Shown here: positions 62,501-64,000 of the stretch, piece by piece
Position numbering within the stretch: position 1 is the first letter of the stretch
How the letters are laid out: each line of letters starts with the position of its first letter
From: Rhynchonema sp. JSB1_4
Lineage: Eukaryota > Nematoda > Chromadorea > Monhysterida > Xyalidae
Length of the DNA: 64,000 nucleotides
Assembly (NCBI GenBank): GCA_030248065.1
Contig: JASAMV010002499.1
Location: 1-64,000, forward strand
Direction of reading: 5' to 3'
Made by a program: the position numbers and the translations under genes
The notes under the pieces: model-generated
Databases searched by the model: none
What the model was told of the DNA's origin: nothing
What the model saw: only the letters and a program-made list of their open reading frames with translations

Positions 62501-62759
62501 TTCCTCAATGCTATATAAAGTGCACTGTACCCGAACCACAACTTGATCGAGCGGCGATCGGAAAGGATGCACTTTCCTATTATACTCGCCGTTGAACAAC
62601 TGCTTGTATGCCGTTAGCTTACCTGTGTCAACAAATTGTACCGAAGCAGACACGTTTGACAATCACGATATTTGTCAACCGGAAGAACCTACCAGACAGC
62701 ATCAAAAGCACTACGCTTTTGAACAATATATGTTGTACGGAGAACGCAAACTTGGGCAT
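59503..62759 (-). CDS. Cys-loop (nicotinic-like) receptor subunit 3, 465 aa, complete
   Basis: Twelve exons: 62693-62759, 62498-62622, 62386-62430, 62208-62317, 62037-62121, 61678-61824, 61325-61397, 61104-61258, 60936-61032, 60010-60227, 59854-59928 and 59503-59703. They sum to 1398 nt with every phase compatible. Signal peptide (FKSVVLLMLS), then LTAYKQLFNGEYNRKVHPF, ETLTTNMWF, VWLPDV, and a 13-residue Cys loop (CDYDIALYPFDVQHC). TM1 is LPTFIITTLALLGLFAP. TM2 follows RQEK (VTMGLTTMLSMSVILLVV); Glu before Lys at the pore mouth marks cation selectivity in this family. TM3 is followed by a 100-residue cytoplasmic loop, then TM4 (RLDLMFLLMFIVCNTGFSVL). Loop C lacks the adjacent cysteines of alpha subunits. 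The intron between the TM2 and TM3 exons holds a TTAA-flanked MITE. Confidence 0.88.
60299..60870. mobile_element. Palindromic MITE with TTAA flanks (piggyBac-like)
   Basis: 572 bp with arms of about 260 bp in near-perfect inversion, starting AGGGGGCGCGACATTATTAT and ending in the matching inverse. TTAA lies at 60295-60298 and 60871-60874. TTAA target sites are typical of piggyBac elements, but it could also be the outermost part of the arms. Inside an intron of receptor 3. Confidence 0.75.
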
Positions 62760-63149
62760 TTTGTGAAAACCGAAGCAGATCGCACCAAAAGTACAAGACA
62801 ATCATGGGAAAAACATGCAACGTGTTTTGCCACCACAGTTGAATGACAAATATGGGAACAATTAAGGCAACACGCAGGTGACAGTATCCAATTTCAGAAA
62901 ACGCTAGAATTAACGGAGCGTGTGCCTCGATTGGGTTCGTGAGTGTCCATCTCGTGCGGCCTTTGCGGACCTAGTTAAACAATTTATACGTAAATGGCTC
63001 ACGCGTGCCCTCAAAACATTCTTCATTTTATAATAAACTGTAGCTCGATTCAGACGACCAGTTCGGCAAAACCACCGCGTTTAATGTTATCGGCATTTAG
63101 CTGGCACGAAAATGTACACGACATCTCAAAGGGCATCTACAGTATGTGG
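62760..63149. other. 5' flank of receptor gene 3, nothing else seen
   Basis: About 390 bp upstream of the start codon at 62757-62759. No promoter motif could be named. Confidence 0.4.
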
Positions 63150-63237
63150 TATGCACAATGACTTTATAAGAATTGGTCAAATTTTTTCCTGAATCGTAAG
63201 GAGGGAAAGTGACGGGGCAATGACGTTGCGTTGCGTT
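63150..63237. mobile_element. MITE family C fragment cut by a LINE
   Basis: GCACAATGACTTTATAAG through GTTGCGTTGCGTT matches the left part of the 31244 copy and stops where the LINE tail begins. Confidence 0.75.
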
Positions 63238-64000
63238 CAAGTTCAAGTTCAAGTTTTTTATTGCATCAGAAGCAACATGGTAACGTCAACAACACGCATA
63301 AGCTGGACAGTAACGACGAAACCATAAATAATTACAAGTGTTTAGTGGGCCAGTGGATAGTTACGGATCGAGAGATGTAGATGATGATAAGCAGCAAAAA
63401 AACAGAAAACACAGAAACACAGCATGATCGGTCAATTACATTTCACACACGGACGGAATAAATTTCACTGGCAGCAATCGCAATTTGTACAACAATTCAA
63501 CAATCAAGCTTTGCGAACGAATGACTCCTTTGAATGTGCCCATTCGCAGGAAAACAGCAAAATCAGGTAAAGCATTGTAAAGATGGGACATGATAACAAT
63601 AGCACTGGTAGCGAGAATATGAGTTTTAGCACGTGGGATACAAATGGCACGAGAATGATTAAGACGAGAACTGGAGCGAGAATTGGAATCAGAAATGAAC
63701 GAAATAGAGTCAACAGGAGCAGCACGAATACCAAGAACATAGGAATGCATCAATCTCAGACGACGTTTCATGACAGTGACACCCACATAATCAACACCAA
63801 ACATTGAACACAACTGCGAATATGACACAGACCGATCATAATTGCCAGAGAACATGCGAATAATGGATTTTTGTGTTCTTTCCAACAAATTACGTGAATA
63901 GTCATGAACAGGATAGGTCACCTCACACGAATAGTACATGACAGAGCAAATCAAGGTTTGATACAGATAACGCATGACAGACACAGGTAGATCATTACGA
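63238..64000 (-). mobile_element. 3' end of a non-LTR retrotransposon (LINE)
   Basis: The minus-strand frame from 63436 up to the window edge has the layout of the region C-terminal to a LINE reverse transcriptase core: YLYQTLICSVMYYSCEVTYP (compare the family pattern YxTLIxPxLxYxxxVW), RNLLERTQKSIIRMF, and a Leu/Arg-rich region with VMKRRLRLMHSYV. The stop is at 63436-63438. A 200-bp 3' UTR follows, ending AATAAAAAACTTGAAC and then TTGAAC repeats, a short-repeat tail of the kind seen on CR1- and RTE-like LINEs. The catalytic core lies beyond the right edge, so clade assignment is open. Confidence 0.75.

Overview
The window looks like metazoan nuclear DNA, most probably from a nematode. The genes are split into many short exons with GT-AG introns, their products are conserved animal proteins, and the nematode telomere hexamer TTAGGC occurs at two internal sites (about 11.0-11.3 kb and 54.36-54.41 kb). 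The species cannot be fixed from the sequence. All gene models were built by hand from open frames, splice-site dinucleotides and intron-phase bookkeeping; most close exactly in frame, but none has transcript support.

Layout. Reading left to right, all genes but one lie on the minus strand: a 242-aa LicD/fukutin-fold protein (28-1583); PGAP3/Per1, a GPI-anchor lipid remodelling enzyme (5014-7668); JKAMP, the JNK1-associated ER membrane protein (9025-12191); SPIN90/NCKIPSD, an Arp2/3 regulator with an unresolved 5' end (13079-19682); a makorin RING E3 ligase (20619-23020); and three paralogous cys-loop receptor subunits (37598-39435, 44477-48065, 59503-62759). A 146-aa single-pass protein (42067-42507) and a 238-aa single-pass protein (49537-50937) sit between the receptors. 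A rhodopsin-class peptide-receptor-like GPCR (57206-59227) is the only plus-strand gene. The right edge holds the 3' end of a non-LTR retrotransposon.

Mobile DNA dominates the rest. The 25-28.7 kb block is a nest of hAT-like non-autonomous elements; four of them, plus one at 19.9-20.5 kb, have perfect 8-bp target duplications. From 30.5 to 37.6 kb lies a composite of about 7 kb with 300-bp terminal modules and two opposed arrays of a 192-bp satellite facing each other across a degenerate palindrome. Introns carry palindromic MITEs of several types (3-bp, TA and TTAA target sites), a Helitron-like element and a foldback enclosing telomere-like repeats.

Genes and elements interact visibly at two points. 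A CACAG...CTGTG element split the ancestral start codon of the first receptor and now supplies an in-frame ATG. An hAT-like element lies inside the best candidate for the missing SPIN90 SH3 exon. Functionally, the right half (three cys-loop subunits and a peptide-type GPCR within 25 kb) looks neuronal, while the left half is housekeeping ER, cytoskeleton and ubiquitin genes.
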